Assembly (NCBI GenBank): GCA_963995505.1
Contig: OZ023186.1
Location: 12,097,570 to 12,161,569, forward strand
DNA: 64,000 bases
Direction: 5' to 3'
Source of the DNA: Hypericum androsaemum
Taxonomy: Eukaryota; Streptophyta; Magnoliopsida; Malpighiales; Hypericaceae
In this document: piece after piece, positions 13,801 to 24,900 of the stretch
How the letters are laid out: each line of letters opens with the position of its first letter
Numbering within the stretch: position 1 is the stretch's first letter
Made by a program: the position numbers and the translations under genes
Notes under the pieces: model-generated
Seen by the model: only the letters and a program-made list of their open reading frames with translations
Database searches by the model: none
Told to the model about the DNA's origin: nothing

Positions 13801-16507
13801 AAGGCAAGAAAATTCAAGATAAGGCAAGAAAAGGAAAGAAAAAACAAGATAAGGCAAGAAAATGAAAGATAAGGCAAGAAAATGGAAACAAAGGCAAGAA
13901 ATGGAAATAAAATGAAAGATGAGGCAAGAAAAGGCAAAATAAGGCAAGAAAAGGGAAGATAAGGCAAAAAAAGGGAAGATAAGGCAAAATAAGGCAAGAA
14001 AAGGCAAGAAAAGGAAAGATAAGGCAAGATAAGGCAAGAAAAGGGAAGATAAGGCAAAAAAAGAAAGAAAAGGCAAGAAAAAGGCAAAATAAGGCAAGAA
14101 AAAGCAAGGAAAAGGCAAGAAAAGGCATGAGAAGAAATGAAAAGGCAAGATAAGGTAAGAAAAGGAAAGATAAGGAATGAAAAGGCAAGATAAGGAATCG
14201 AAAGGCAAGAAAAGGCATGAAAAGGCATGAAAAGGCAAGAAATGGCAAGAAAAAGAAAGATAAGTCAAGAAAAGGCAAGAAAAGGCGAGAAAAGGCAAGA
14301 TAAGGAAAGAAAAGGCAAGATTAAGGCAAGAAAAGGCATGAAAAGTCAAGAAAATGAAAGAAAAGGCAAAAAAGGTATAAAAAGGCAAGAAAAGGGAAGA
14401 TAAGGTAAGAAATGGCAAGATATGGAACGAAAAGGCAAGATAAAGGCAAGAAAAGGAAAAAAAGAAAGATAAGGCAAGAAAAGGTAAGGAAAAGTAAGGA
14501 AACGGAATGAAAAGGCAAGAAAAGGTAAGATAAGGCAAGAAAAGGCAAGAAAAGGAAAGAAAAGGAAAGATAAGGCAAGAAAAGGGAAGATAAGGCAAAA
14601 AAAGGAAAGAAACGGCAAGAAAAGCCATGGAAAAGGTAAGAAAAGGCAAGAAAAAGGCAAAATAAGGCAAGAAAAGGGAAGGAAAAGGCAAGAAAAGGCA
14701 TGAGAATAAATGAAAAGGCAAGATAAGGTAAAAAAAGGAAAGATAATGAATGAAAAGGAAAGATAAGGCAAGAAAAGGTAAGAAAAGGCAAGAAAAGGCA
14801 AGAAAAGGCATGAAAAGGCAAGCAATGGAAGGAAAAAGAAAGAAAAGTAATGAAAAGGCAAGATAAGGCAAGAAAAAGTAAGAAAAGGCAAGAAAAGGCA
14901 AGACAAGCCTAGATAAGGCAAGATAAGGAAAGAAACGGCAAAGAAAAGGAAAGAAAAGGAAAGATAAGGCAAGAAAAGGCATGGAAAAGGCAAGAAAAGG
15001 AAAGATAAGGCAAGAAAAGCAATGGAAAGGCAAGGAAAGGAAAGAAAAGGCAAGAACCAAGATAAGGCGAGAAAAGGAAAGATAAGAAAAAAAAAGGCAT
15101 GGAAATGGCATGAAAAGGCAAGGAAAAGGCAAGGAAAGGCAAGAAAAGGGATGAAAAGGCAAGAAAGGGGATGAAAAGGGAAGGAAAAGATGAAAAGGCA
15201 AGGAAAAGGATGAAAAGGCACGAAAGGTATGAAAAGACAAGAAAAGGCAACAAAAGGCAAGGAAGTAAGATAAGGCAAGAAAAGGCAAGAAAAGGAAAGA
15301 AAGGGTAAGGAAAAGGCAAGAAAAGGAAAGAAAGGGTAAGGAAAAGGTAAGAAAAGTCAAGATAAGGCAAGATAAGGCAAGAAAAGGAAAGAAAATACAA
15401 GATAAGGCAAGAAAAGGAAAGAAAGGGCAAGGAAAAGGCAAGAAAAAGCAAGAAAAGGCAAGAAAAGGCAAGAAAATGCAAGATAAGGCAAGAAAATGGA
15501 AGAAAAGGCAAGAAATGGAAAGAAAATGAAAGATGAGGCAAGAAAAGGCAAAATAAGGCATGAAAAGGAAAGAAAAGGCAATAAAAAGGCAAGAAAAGGA
15601 AAGAAAAGGCAAGAAAAGACATGAAAAGCCAAGAAAATGAAAGAAAAGGCAAAAAAGACATAAAAAGGCAAGATAGGGTAAGAAACTGCAAGATAAAGAA
15701 CGAAAAGGCAAGGCAAAGGAAAGAAATGGCAAGGAAAAGGCAAGAAAATTCAAGATAAGGCAAGAAAAGGAAAGAAAAAACAAGATAAGGCAAGAAAATG
15801 AAAGATAAGGCAAGAAAATGGAAACAAAGGCAAGAAATGGAAATAAAATGAAAGATGAGGCAAGAAAAGGCAAAATAAGGCAAGAAAAGGGAAGATAAGG
15901 CAAAAAAAGGGAAGATAAGGCAAAATAAGGCAAGAAAAGGCAAGAAAAGGAAAGATAAGGCAAGATAAGGCAAGAAAAGGGAAGATAAGGCAAAAAAAGA
16001 AAGAAAAGGCAAGAAAAAGGCAAAATAAGGCAAGAAAAAGCAAGGAAAAGGCAAGAAAAGGCATGAGAAGAAATGAAAAGGCAAGATAAGGTAAGAAAAG
16101 GAAAGATAAGGAATGAAAAGGCAAGATAAGGAATCGAAAGGCAAGAAAAGGCATGAAAAGGCATGAAAAGGCAAGAAATGGCAAGAAAAAGAAAGATAAG
16201 TCAAGAAAAGGCAAGAAAAGGCGAGAAAAGGCAAGATAAGGAAAGAAAAGGCAAGATTAAGGCAAGAAAAGGCATGAAAAGTCAAGAAAATGAAAGAAAA
16301 GGCAAAAAAGGTATAAAAAGGCAAGAAAAGGGAAGATAAGGTAAGAAATGGCAAGATATGGAACGAAAAGGCAAGATAAAGGCAAGAAAAGGAAAAAAAG
16401 AAAGATAAGGCAAGAAAAGGTAAGGAAAAGTAAGGAAACGGAATGAAAAGGCAAGAAAAGGTAAGATAAGGCAAGAAAAGGCAAGAAAAGGAATGAAAAG
16501 GAAAGAT
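4867..16507 (+). repeat. Purine-rich decamer satellite array, block 1 (11.6 kb) with about 1.9-kb higher-order repeat
   Basis: The whole stretch is a tandem array of about 10-bp units near GGCAAGAAAA, with variants such as GGCAAGATAA, GGAAAGATAA, GGCATGAAAA and GGTAAGAAAA. The + strand is overwhelmingly purine and very poor in T. The landmark AGAACC/T-AAGATAAGGCG recurs at 5493, 7379, 9265, 11191, 13117 and 15053, giving spacings of 1886, 1886, 1926, 1926 and 1936 bp. The copies between 9.1 and 15 kb look almost identical. The long minus-strand open frames here are by-products of the missing T (no TTA, CTA or TCA on the + strand) and encode only low-complexity Phe/Leu/Ser/Pro text. I see no gene in the block. 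The right edge is the target site of element B. Confidence 0.97.
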
Positions 16508-17126
16508 TGATATGAATCTGATCAGCAAGAAGATTAATTTCGTTTTTAAGGTTTTTGAGTCTGTTTAGGAAGTTAATTATATGTTATTTTCGTTTTATAA
16601 GAATTATAGTCTATTTAGGAAGTTAATAATGTGAGAATTTCGTTTCTTTAAGAGTTCAAGTCAGTTTAGGAAGGTGATTATGTGATAATCACGTTTTTAA
16701 CAATCATAAGAGTACTAGACTTGTTTTCCTTTTCAGTTTCCTATTTTTAAGTCATATTTATCTAGTTAGAAGTTATATTTAATTAGGAATCTCTTTGTAA
16801 CAATCTGCCTATATATAAAGGCTTTATCAATGAGAATGATGAGAATTTTTTGAGTACAAAAAACGTGGGCTTTGCTCTCTTGGTTCTTCGGAACTGTTCG
16901 AACACAGCGGAGGGATTCCGTTCGTTCACCTTCGACTTATCAAGCGGATCTACATCACCGTTTGTGGCGTCTTCATCAAATCAAGGTTCTTGTTTCCCTA
17001 CAGCAGCGGGTCGAGGTTGTTCATACCGAGGTTCTTGCAAAGGTACAAATAACGGGTCGAGATTTCCATCAATCTGAACGTAGATAGATCCGGCTTCCGC
17101 ATGGATCCATAACGGGATTCACATCA
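16508..17126 (+). repeat. 5' LTR of element B (619 bp)
   Basis: It begins TGATATGAATC and ends GATTCACATCA. A TATA box TATATATAAA is at 16810-16819. Compared with the 3' LTR I noticed only two substitutions (near 17048 and 17110) and one T-run length change, so insertion is recent. Confidence 0.93.
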
Positions 17127-17128
17127 GT

Positions 17129-17140
17129 TGGTATCAGAGC
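17129..17140 (+). promoter_or_regulatory. Primer binding site of element B (tRNA-iMet)
   Basis: TGGTATCAGAGC lies two bases after the 5' LTR and is the usual plant initiator-tRNA-Met complement. Confidence 0.9.
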
Positions 17141-17388
17141 TTAGGCTCTACTTCAGATCATCTATCTTTAAATTTCGTTTTTTTTATCATTAGTTTTTAG
17201 TTCGTTATTCTTATTGTATTCTCTGTTGGAGAAAGAAATAAAAATAAAAAAAGAGGCAAAAAAATTCCGAAAAAAAAGAAAGATAGAGAAGAAGGCAGCC
17301 AAGAAAAGAAGAAGAAAGAAGGCAGCAAAAAAAATCAAAAAAAAGAAAAAAGAAAAGTTGAAAGTAGAAAAAAAGAGAATCTGCAAGA
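17141..17388 (+). other. Leader of element B, with A/G-rich tract
   Basis: This is the untranslated leader between primer site and ORF. About 17220-17380 is almost pure A and G, and one frame would encode a lysine-rich peptide of about 60 residues. I treat that peptide as a composition artefact. The homologous leader in element C is equally purine-rich on its sense strand. Confidence 0.75.
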
Positions 17389-18354
17389 ATGTCTTATAAC
17401 TACTCAAGAAGATCCTTTGAAGGTGTTGCACCATTGGTTGGTGATCCACACACGTTTATGGAAGCCCTTCTTAGTGGGATGAGGCATATAATGAGAACGG
17501 AGGTCAAGAAGCTCAGCGAAAAGGTGGACCGGATAGTGTGCAAACAAGAGAGGATACATGATGTTCCTAATGTCTGTAGCGGAAGACAAATTCAACAAAG
17601 GAGGATGAGGGTCAAAGATGAGAAGAATTCAGGAGCTAATTTTGTTGGAGAAGTCAATGCAAAGAGGGAGAACACCATTAACACTAAGCACGACATTGAG
17701 GGGAAGGTATGTAGTTATGACGATTTGGAGGTTACACCTGAAGTGATTGTTGAAGAAGAGGTTTTGACATGGGAGGAATTTGGTGAATATTCTATTGACT
17801 TGTTCGATGGAGAATGTTTTGATGATCATGCCATGTCACTTCTTTACTTGAGGGATTTGTTCAATGAATCAGAATTGGTGGATGTTGTTCATATGAAGAA
17901 GTGCTTAACTGCTATTGATGGTGAACAAGAAGAACTTATTGTTTTAGTTGACAAGGAAGATGTCCAACCCATATCTTTCATGTCTCCTGATTTATATGTT
18001 GAACATATTGACTTCTTAGGTGTGGACAAGTTTAATTATGTTGGAGGTTCATCGTTGATCAACTTCTGGAATAGTTTGCAGTTCAAAGAAAGGCTTGTGC
18101 AAATAAGTAAGATTTTGGTTTTTAATTCTGAGAGGATTTCAGATTGCTTATGTTCAAAGTATCTATTTTGTTGGGATGGAAGATATCAAGTTCAACCAAG
18201 ACGTTCCAAGACTTGTTCAAGCATGATCATGAATTGGAAAAAGCATGACGTATGCAAGGATTTGAGGACAAATCCATTTCAAGAGGAGGGGAATGATATG
18301 AATCTGATCAGCAAGAAGATTAATTTCGTTTTTAAGGTTTTTGAGTCTGTTTAG
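17389..18354 (+). CDS. Conserved ORF of unknown function in non-autonomous element B
   Basis: The 321-residue product has no recognised enzyme motif: no CCHC knuckle, aspartic protease triad, YxDD or DDE. Residues 20-55 look like an amphipathic helix or short coiled coil, in the same place as a similar helix in the autonomous Gag N-terminus. Residues 92-108 (AKRENTINTKHDIEGKVCS) resemble the stretch just before the protease aspartate of the autonomous polyproteins ([19 protein letters not shown]), suggesting descent from that region. Residues 110-200 are strongly acidic. The end ([13 protein letters not shown], 291-303) matches the autonomous C-terminal region, and the last 20 codons lie in the 3' LTR. 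A homologous frame is in element C (33867-34688). In the 36 codons from residue 126, I count 8 synonymous and 5 amino-acid-changing codon differences, which points to selection on the protein. The ATG at 17389 is the first in frame after the leader. A Gag-like or packaging role is possible but unproven. Confidence 0.85.
   Translation: MSYNYSRRSFEGVAPLVGDPHTFMEALLSGMRHIMRTEVKKLSEKVDRIVCKQERIHDVPNVCSGRQIQQRRMRVKDEKNSGANFVGEVNAKRENTINTKHDIEGKVCSYDDLEVTPEVIVEEEVLTWEEFGEYSIDLFDGECFDDHAMSLLYLRDLFNESELVDVVHMKKCLTAIDGEQEELIVLVDKEDVQPISFMSPDLYVEHIDFLGVDKFNYVGGSSLINFWNSLQFKERLVQISKILVFNSERISDCLCSKYLFCWDGRYQVQPRRSKTCSSMIMNWKKHDVCKDLRTNPFQEEGNDMNLISKKINFVFKVFESV
18258..18293 (+). promoter_or_regulatory. 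Pre-PPT hairpin and polypurine tract of element B
   Basis: GGATTTG-AGGA-CAAATCC (18258-18275) forms a perfect seven-pair stem with an AGGA loop. The polypurine tract AAGAGGAGGGGAA (18281-18293) follows and abuts the 3' LTR. Confidence 0.75.
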
Positions 18355-18913
18355 GAAGTTAATTATATGTTATTTTCGTTTTATAAGAATTATAGTCTAT
18401 TTAGGAAGTTAATAATGTGAGAATTTCGTTTCTTTAAGAGTTCAAGTCAGTTTAGGAAGGTGATTATGTGATAATCACGTTTTTAACAATCATAAGAGTA
18501 CTAGACTTGTTTTCCTTTTCAGTTTCCTATTTTTAAGTCATATTTATCTAGTTAGAAGTTATATTTAATTAGGAATCTCTTTGTAACAATCTGCCTATAT
18601 ATAAAGGCTTTATCAATGAGAATGATGAGAATTTTTTTGAGTACAAAAAACGTGGGCTTTGCTCTCTTGGTTCTTCGGAACTGTTCGAACACAGCGGAGG
18701 GATTCCGTTCGTTCACCTTCGACTTATCAAGCGGATCTACATCACCGTTTGTGGCGTCTTCATCAAATCAAGGTTCTTGTTTCCCTACAGCAGCGGGTCG
18801 AGGTTGTTCATACCGAGGTTCTTGCAAAGGTACAAACAACGGGTCGAGATTTCCATCAATCTGAACGTAGATAGATCCGGCTTCCGCATGGATCCGTAAC
18901 GGGATTCACATCA
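18294..18913 (+). repeat. 3' LTR of element B (620 bp)
   Basis: It is nearly identical to 16508-17126 and followed by the target duplication AAGAT. It contains the last 20 codons and the stop of the element's ORF. Confidence 0.93.
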
Positions 18914-21900
18914 AAGATAAGGCAAGAAAAGGGAAGATAAGGCAAAAAAAAGGAAAGAAACGGCAAGAAAAGCCATGGAAAAGGTAAGAAAAGGCAAGCA
19001 AAAGGCAAAATAAGGCAAGAAAAGGGAAGGAAAAGGCAAGAAAAGGCATGAGAATAAATGAAAAGGCAAGATAAGGTAAAAAAAGGAAAGATAATGAATG
19101 AAAAGGAAAGATAAGGCAAGAAAAGGTAAGAAAAGGCAAGAAAAGGCATGAAAAGGCAAGCAATGGAAGGAAAAAGAAAGAAATGTAATGAAAAGGCAAG
19201 ATAAGGCAAGAAAAAGTAAGAAAAGGCAAGAAAAGGCAAGACAAGCCTAGATAAGGCAAGATAAGGAAAGAAACGGCAAAGAAAAGGAAAGAAAAAGAAA
19301 GATAAGGCAAGAAAAGGCATGGAAAAGGCAAGAAAAGGAAAGATAAGGCAAGAAAAGCAATGGAAAGGCAAGGAAAGGAAAGAAAAGGCAAGAACCAAGA
19401 TAAGGCGAGAAAAGGAAAGATAAGAAAAAAAAAGGCATGGAAATGGCATGAAAAGGCAAGGAAAAGGCAAGGAAAGGCAAGAAAAGGGATGAAAAGGCAA
19501 GAAAGGGGATGAAAAGGGAAGGAAAAGATGAAAAGGCAAGGAAAAGGATGAAAAGGCAAGAAAGGTATGAAAAGACAAGAAAAGGCAACAAAAGGCAAGG
19601 AAGTAAGATAAGGCAAGAAAAGGCAAGAAAAGGAAAGAAAGGGTAAGGAAAAGGCAAGAAAAGGAAAGAAAGGGTAAGGAAAAGGTAAGAAAAGTCAAGA
19701 TAAGGCAAGATAAGGCAAGAAAAGGAAAGAAAATACAAGATAAGGCAAGAAAAGGAAAGAAAGGGCAAGGAAAAGGCAAGAAAAAGCAAGAAAAGGCAAG
19801 AAAAGGCAAGAAAATGCAAGATAAGGCAAGAAAATGGAAGAAAAGGCAAGAAATGGAAAGAAAATGAAAGATGAGGCAAGAAAAGGCAAAATAAGGCATG
19901 AAAAGGAAAGAAAAGGCAATAAAAAGGCAAGAAAAGGAAAGAAAAGGCAAGAAAAGACATGAAAAGCCAAGAAAATGAAAGAAAAGGCAAAAAAGACATA
20001 AAAAGGCAAGATAGGGTAAGAAACTGCAAGATAAAGAACGAAAAGGCAAGGCAAAGGAAAGAAATGGCAAGGAAAAGGCAAGAAAATTCAAGATAAGGCA
20101 AGAAAAGGAAAGAAAAAACAAGATAAGGCAAGAAAATGAAAGATAAGGCAAGAAAATGGAAACAAAGGCAAGAAATGGAAATAAAATGAAAGATGAGGCA
20201 AGAAAAGGCAAAATAAGGCAAGAAAAGGATGAAAAGGCAAGAAAGGTATGAAAAGACAAGAAAAGGCAACAAAAGGCAAGGAAGTAAGATAAGGCAAGAA
20301 AAGGCAAGAAAAGGAAAGAAAGGGCAAGGAAAAGGCAAGAAAAGTCAAGATAAGGCAAGATAAGGCAAGAAAAGACAAGATAAGGCAAGAAAAGGAAAGA
20401 AAGGGCAAGGAAAAGGCAAGAAAAAGCAAGAAAAGGCAAGAAAATGCAAGATAAGGCAAGAAAATGGAAGAAAAGGCAAGAAATGGAAAGAAAATGAAAG
20501 ATGAGGCAAGAAAAGGCAAAATAAGGCATGAAAAGGAAAGAAAAGGCAATAAAAAGGCAAGAAAAGGAAAGAAAAGGCAAGAAAAGACATGAAAATGAAA
20601 GAAAAGGCAAAAAAGACATAAAAAGCAAGATAGGGTAAGAAACTGCAAGATAAGGAACGAAAAGGCAAGGCAAAGGAAAGAAATGGCAAGTAAAAGGCAA
20701 GAAAATTCAAGATAAGGCAAGAAAAGGAAAGAAAAAACAAGATAAGGCAAGAAAATGCAAGATAAGGCAAGAAAATGGAAACAAAGGCAAGAAATGGAAA
20801 GAAAATGAAAGATGAGGCAAGAAAAGGCATGAAAAGGAAAGAAAAGGCAATAAAAAGGCAAGAAAAGGCAAGAAAAGGAAAGAAAAGGAAAGAAAAGGCA
20901 AGAAAAGACATGAAAAGCCAAGAAAATGAAAGAAAAGGCAAAAAAGACATAAAAAGGCAAGATAGGGTAAGAAAATGCAAGATAAGGAACGAAAAGGCAA
21001 GATAAAGGAAAGAAAAGTCAAGAAAAGTCAAGAAAATGAAAGAAATGGAAAAAAAAGAAAGATAAGGCAAGAAAAGGTAAGAAAAGGCAAGGAAACAGAA
21101 TGAAAAGGCAAGATAAGGCAATAAAAGGCAAGAAAAGGAAAGATAAGGCAAGATAAGGCAAGAAAAGGGAAGATAAGGCAAAAAAAGAAAGAAAAGGCAA
21201 GAAAAAGGCAAGAAAATTCAAGGAAAAGGCAAGAAAAGGCATGAGAAGAAATGAAAAGGCAAGATAAGGTAAGAAAAGGAAAGATAAGGAATGAAAAGGC
21301 AAGATAAGGAATCGAAAGGCAAGAAAAGGCATGAAAAGGCATGAAAAGGCAAGAAATGGCAAGAAAAAGAAAGATAAGTCAAGAAAAGGCAAGATAAGGC
21401 AAGAAAAGGCGAGAAAAGGCAAGATTAAGGCAAGAAAAGGCATGAAATTCGAGAAAATGAAAGAAAAGGCAAAAAAGGTATAAAAAGGCAAGAAAAGGGA
21501 AGATAAGGTAAGAAATGGCAAGATATGGAACGAAAAGGCAAGATAAAGGCAAGAAAAGGAAAAAAAGAAAGATAAGGCAAGAAAAGGTAATAAAAAGTAA
21601 GGAAACGGAATGAAAAGGCAAGAAAAGGTAAGCCAAGGCAAGAAAAGGAAAGAAAAGGAAAGATAAGGCAAGAAAAGGGAAGATAAGGCAAAAAAAGGAA
21701 AGAATAGGCAAGAAAAGCCATGGAAAAGGTAAGAAAAGGCAAGAAAAAGGCAAAATAAGGCAAGAAAAGGGAAGGAAAAGGCAAGAAAAGGCAAGATAAG
21801 GTAAGAAAAGGAAAGATAATGAATGAAAAGGAAAGATAAGGCAAGAAAAGGTAAGAAAAGGCAAGAAAAGGCATGAAAAGGCAAGCAATGGAAGGAAAAA

Positions 21901-24900
21901 GAAAGAAAAGTAAAGAAAAGGCAAGATAAGGCAAGAAAAAGTAAGAAAAGGCAAGACAAGGCAAGAAAAAGTAAGAAAAGGCAAGAAAAGGCAAGATAAG
22001 GAAAGAAACGGCAAAGAAAAGGAAAGAAAAGGAAAGATAAGGCAAGAAAAGGCATGGAAAAGGCAAGAAAAGGAAAGATAAGGCAAGAAAAGCAATGGAA
22101 AGGCAAGGAAAGGAAAGAAAAGGCAAGAACCAAGATAAGGCGAGAAAAGGAAAGATAAGAAAAGAAAAGGCATGGAAATGGCATGAAAAGGCAAGGAAAA
22201 GGCAAGGAAAAGGCAAGGAAAGGCAAGAAAAGGGATGAAAAGGCAAGAAAGGGGATGAAAAGGGAAGGAAAAGATGAAAAGGCAAGGAAAAGGATGAAAA
22301 GGCAAGAAAGGTATGAAAAGACAAGAAAAGGCAAGGAAGTAAGATAAGGCAAGAAAAGGCAAGAAAAGGAAAGAAAGGGCAAGGAAAAGGCAAGAAAAGT
22401 CAAGATAAGGAAAGAAAGGGCAAGGAAAAGGCAAGAAAAGTCAAGATAAGGCAAGATAAGGCAAGAAAAGGAAAGAAAAGACAAGATAAGGCAAGAAAAG
22501 TCAAGATAAGGCAAGAAAAGGAAAGAAAAGAATAGATAAGGCAAGAAAATGCAAGATAAGGCAAGAAAAGGGAAGGAAAGGCAAGAAATGGAAAGAAAAT
22601 GAAAGATGAGGCAAGAAAAGGCAAAATAAGGCATGAAAAGGAATGAAAAGGCAATAAAAAGTCAAGAAAAGGAAAGAAAAGGCAAGAAAAGACATGAAAA
22701 GTCAAGAAAATAAAAGAAAAGGAAAAAAAGGAATAAAAAGGCAAGAAAAGGTAAGAAAAGGCAAGATAAGGAACGAAAAGGCAAGAAAAGTCAAGAAAAT
22801 GAAAGAAAAGGAAAAAAAAGAAAGATAATGCAAGAAAAGGTAAGTAAAAGAAAGGAAACGGAATGAAAAGGCGTGAAAAGGTAAGAAATGGCAAGAAAAG
22901 CAAGAAAAGGAAAGAAAAGGAAAGATAAGGCAAGATATGGCAAAAAAGGGAAGATAAGGCAAAAAAAAGGAAAGAAAAGGCAAGAAAAGGCATGGAAAAG
23001 GTAAGAAAAGGCAAGAAAAAGGACAAATAAGGCAAGTAAAGGCATGAGAAGAAATGAAAAGGCAAGATAAGGTAAGAAAAGGAAAGATAAGGAATGAAAA
23101 GGAAAGATAAGGCAAGATAAGGAATGAAAAGACAAGAAAATGCAAGAAAAGGCATGAAAAGGCAAGAAATGGCAAGAAAAAGAAAGATAAGTCAAGAAAA
23201 GGTAAGAAAAGGCAAGATAAGGCAAGAAAAGGCAAAATAAGGCAAGAAAGAGAAAAGAAAAGGAAAGAAAAGGCAAGAAAAGGAATGATAAGGCAAGAGA
23301 AGGCATGGAAAAGGCATAAAAAGGCAAGAAAAAGAAAGATAAGGCAAGAAAAGCAATGGAAAGGCAAGAAAAGGAAAGAAAAGGCAAGAACTAAGATAAG
23401 GCAAGAAAAGAAAAGATAAGCAAAGAAATGGCATGGAAATGGTATGAAAAGGAAAGGAAAAGGCAAGAAAAGGTAAGAAAAGGCAAGATCATGCAAGAAA
23501 AGGCAAGAAAAGGGATGAAAAGGCAAGAAAATGCAAGAAAATGCAAGGTAAAGGAATGAAGAGGTAAGAAAAGGCAAGAAAAGGCAAGGAAAGGCAAGAA
23601 AAGGCAAGAAAAGGAAAGATAATGCAAAAAAAGGCAAGGAAAGCCAAGAAAAGGGATGAAAAGGCAAGAAAGGGGTTGAAAAGAGAAGGAAAAGGATGAA
23701 AAGGAAAGAAAAGGTATGAAAACACAAGAAAAGGCAAGAAAAGGCAAGGAAAAGGAAAGAAAAGGCTAGAAAAGGAAAGAAAAGGCAGGTAAAGGAAAGA
23801 AAAAGGAAGAAATGGTATGAAAAGGCAAGAAAAGGAAAGAAAGGGCAAGGAAAATGCAAGAAAAGGAAAGAAAAGACAAGATAAGGCAAGAAAATGCAAG
23901 ATAAGGCATGAAAAGGGAAGGAAAAGCAAGAAATGGAAAGAAAATGAAAGATGAGGCAATAAAAGGCAAAATAAGGCATGAAAAGGAAAGAAAAGGAAAT
24001 GAAAAGGCAAGAAAAGGCAAGATAAGGAAAGAAAAGGCAAGAAAATGCATGAAAAGTGAAGAAAATGGAGGAAAAGGCAAAAAAGGCATAAAAATACAAG
24101 AAAGGCAAGATAAGGTAAGAAAAGGCAAGATAAGGAACGAAAAGGCAAGAAAAGGAAAGAAAAGCAAGAAAAAGCAAGAAAATGAAAAAAAGGAAAAAAA
24201 GAAAGATAAGGCAAGAAAAGGTAAGAAAAGGCAAGGAAACGGAATGAAAAGGCAAGAAAAGGTAAGAAAAGGGAAGATAAGGCAAGAAAAGGCAAGAAAA
24301 GGAAAGATAAGGCAAGATAAGGCAAGAAAAGGGAAGATAAGGCAAAAAAAAGTATAGAAAAGGCAAGTGAAGGCAAGATAAGGCAAGATAAGGCAAAAAA
24401 AAGGCAAGAAACAGCAAAGAAAAGGAAAGAAAATGCAAGAAAAAGAAAGATAAGGCAAGAAAAGGCATGGAAAAGGCATAAAAAGGCAAGAAAAGGAAAG
24501 ATAAGGCAAGAAAAGCAATGGAAAGGCAAGAAAAGGAAAGAAATGGAAGAACCAAGATATGGCGAGAAAAGAAAAGATAAGAAAAGAAAAGGCATGAAAA
24601 TGGCATGAAAAGGCCAGGAAAAGGCAAGGAAAAGGCATGGAAAGGCAAGAAATGGAAAGATAATGCAAAAAAAGGAAAGGAAAGGCAAGAAAGGGGATGA
24701 AAAGGGATGGAAAAGATGAAAAGGCAAGGAAAAGGATGAAAAGGCAAGAAAGGTATGAAAATGCAAGAAAAAGCATGAAAAGGCAAGGAAGTAAGATAAG
24801 GAAGGAAAAGGAAAGAAAAGGCAAGAAAAGCAAAGAAAAGGCAGGTAAAGGAAAGAAAAAGGAAGAAAAGGTATGAAAAGGAAAAAAAAGGAAAGAAAGG

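Larger units (their letters stand above)
16503..18918 (+). mobile_element. Element B: complete non-autonomous LTR retrotransposon (16508-18913) with AAGAT target duplication
   Basis: The element is 2406 bp from TGATATG (16508) to CACATCA (18913), flanked by a perfect 5-bp duplication AAGAT (16503-16507 and 18914-18918). It has two LTRs of 619 and 620 bp, a tRNA-iMet primer site (17129-17140), a purine-rich leader, one ORF (17389-18354) and a polypurine tract (18281-18293). There is no protease, RT, RNase H or integrase, so it must use proteins from another element. The primer site, pre-PPT hairpin and PPT match those of the autonomous elements here, which makes D- or F-like copies the likely helpers. 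It sits within a copy of the satellite higher-order repeat: restoring the empty site gives a landmark spacing of 1927 bp. Confidence 0.95.

Noticed and set aside
4867..16507. CRISPR-like regular repeats
   Set aside because: Units are contiguous tandem decamers without unique spacers, and the setting is a plant genome.
17129..17140. tRNA gene at the primer sites
   Set aside because: Only the 12-base complement of the tRNA 3' end is present; there is no cloverleaf around it.
17214..17399. Lysine-rich small ORF in the leader of element B
   Set aside because: It is the translation of an almost pure A/G tract and overlaps the start of the real ORF. The equivalent tract in C does not keep a frame.
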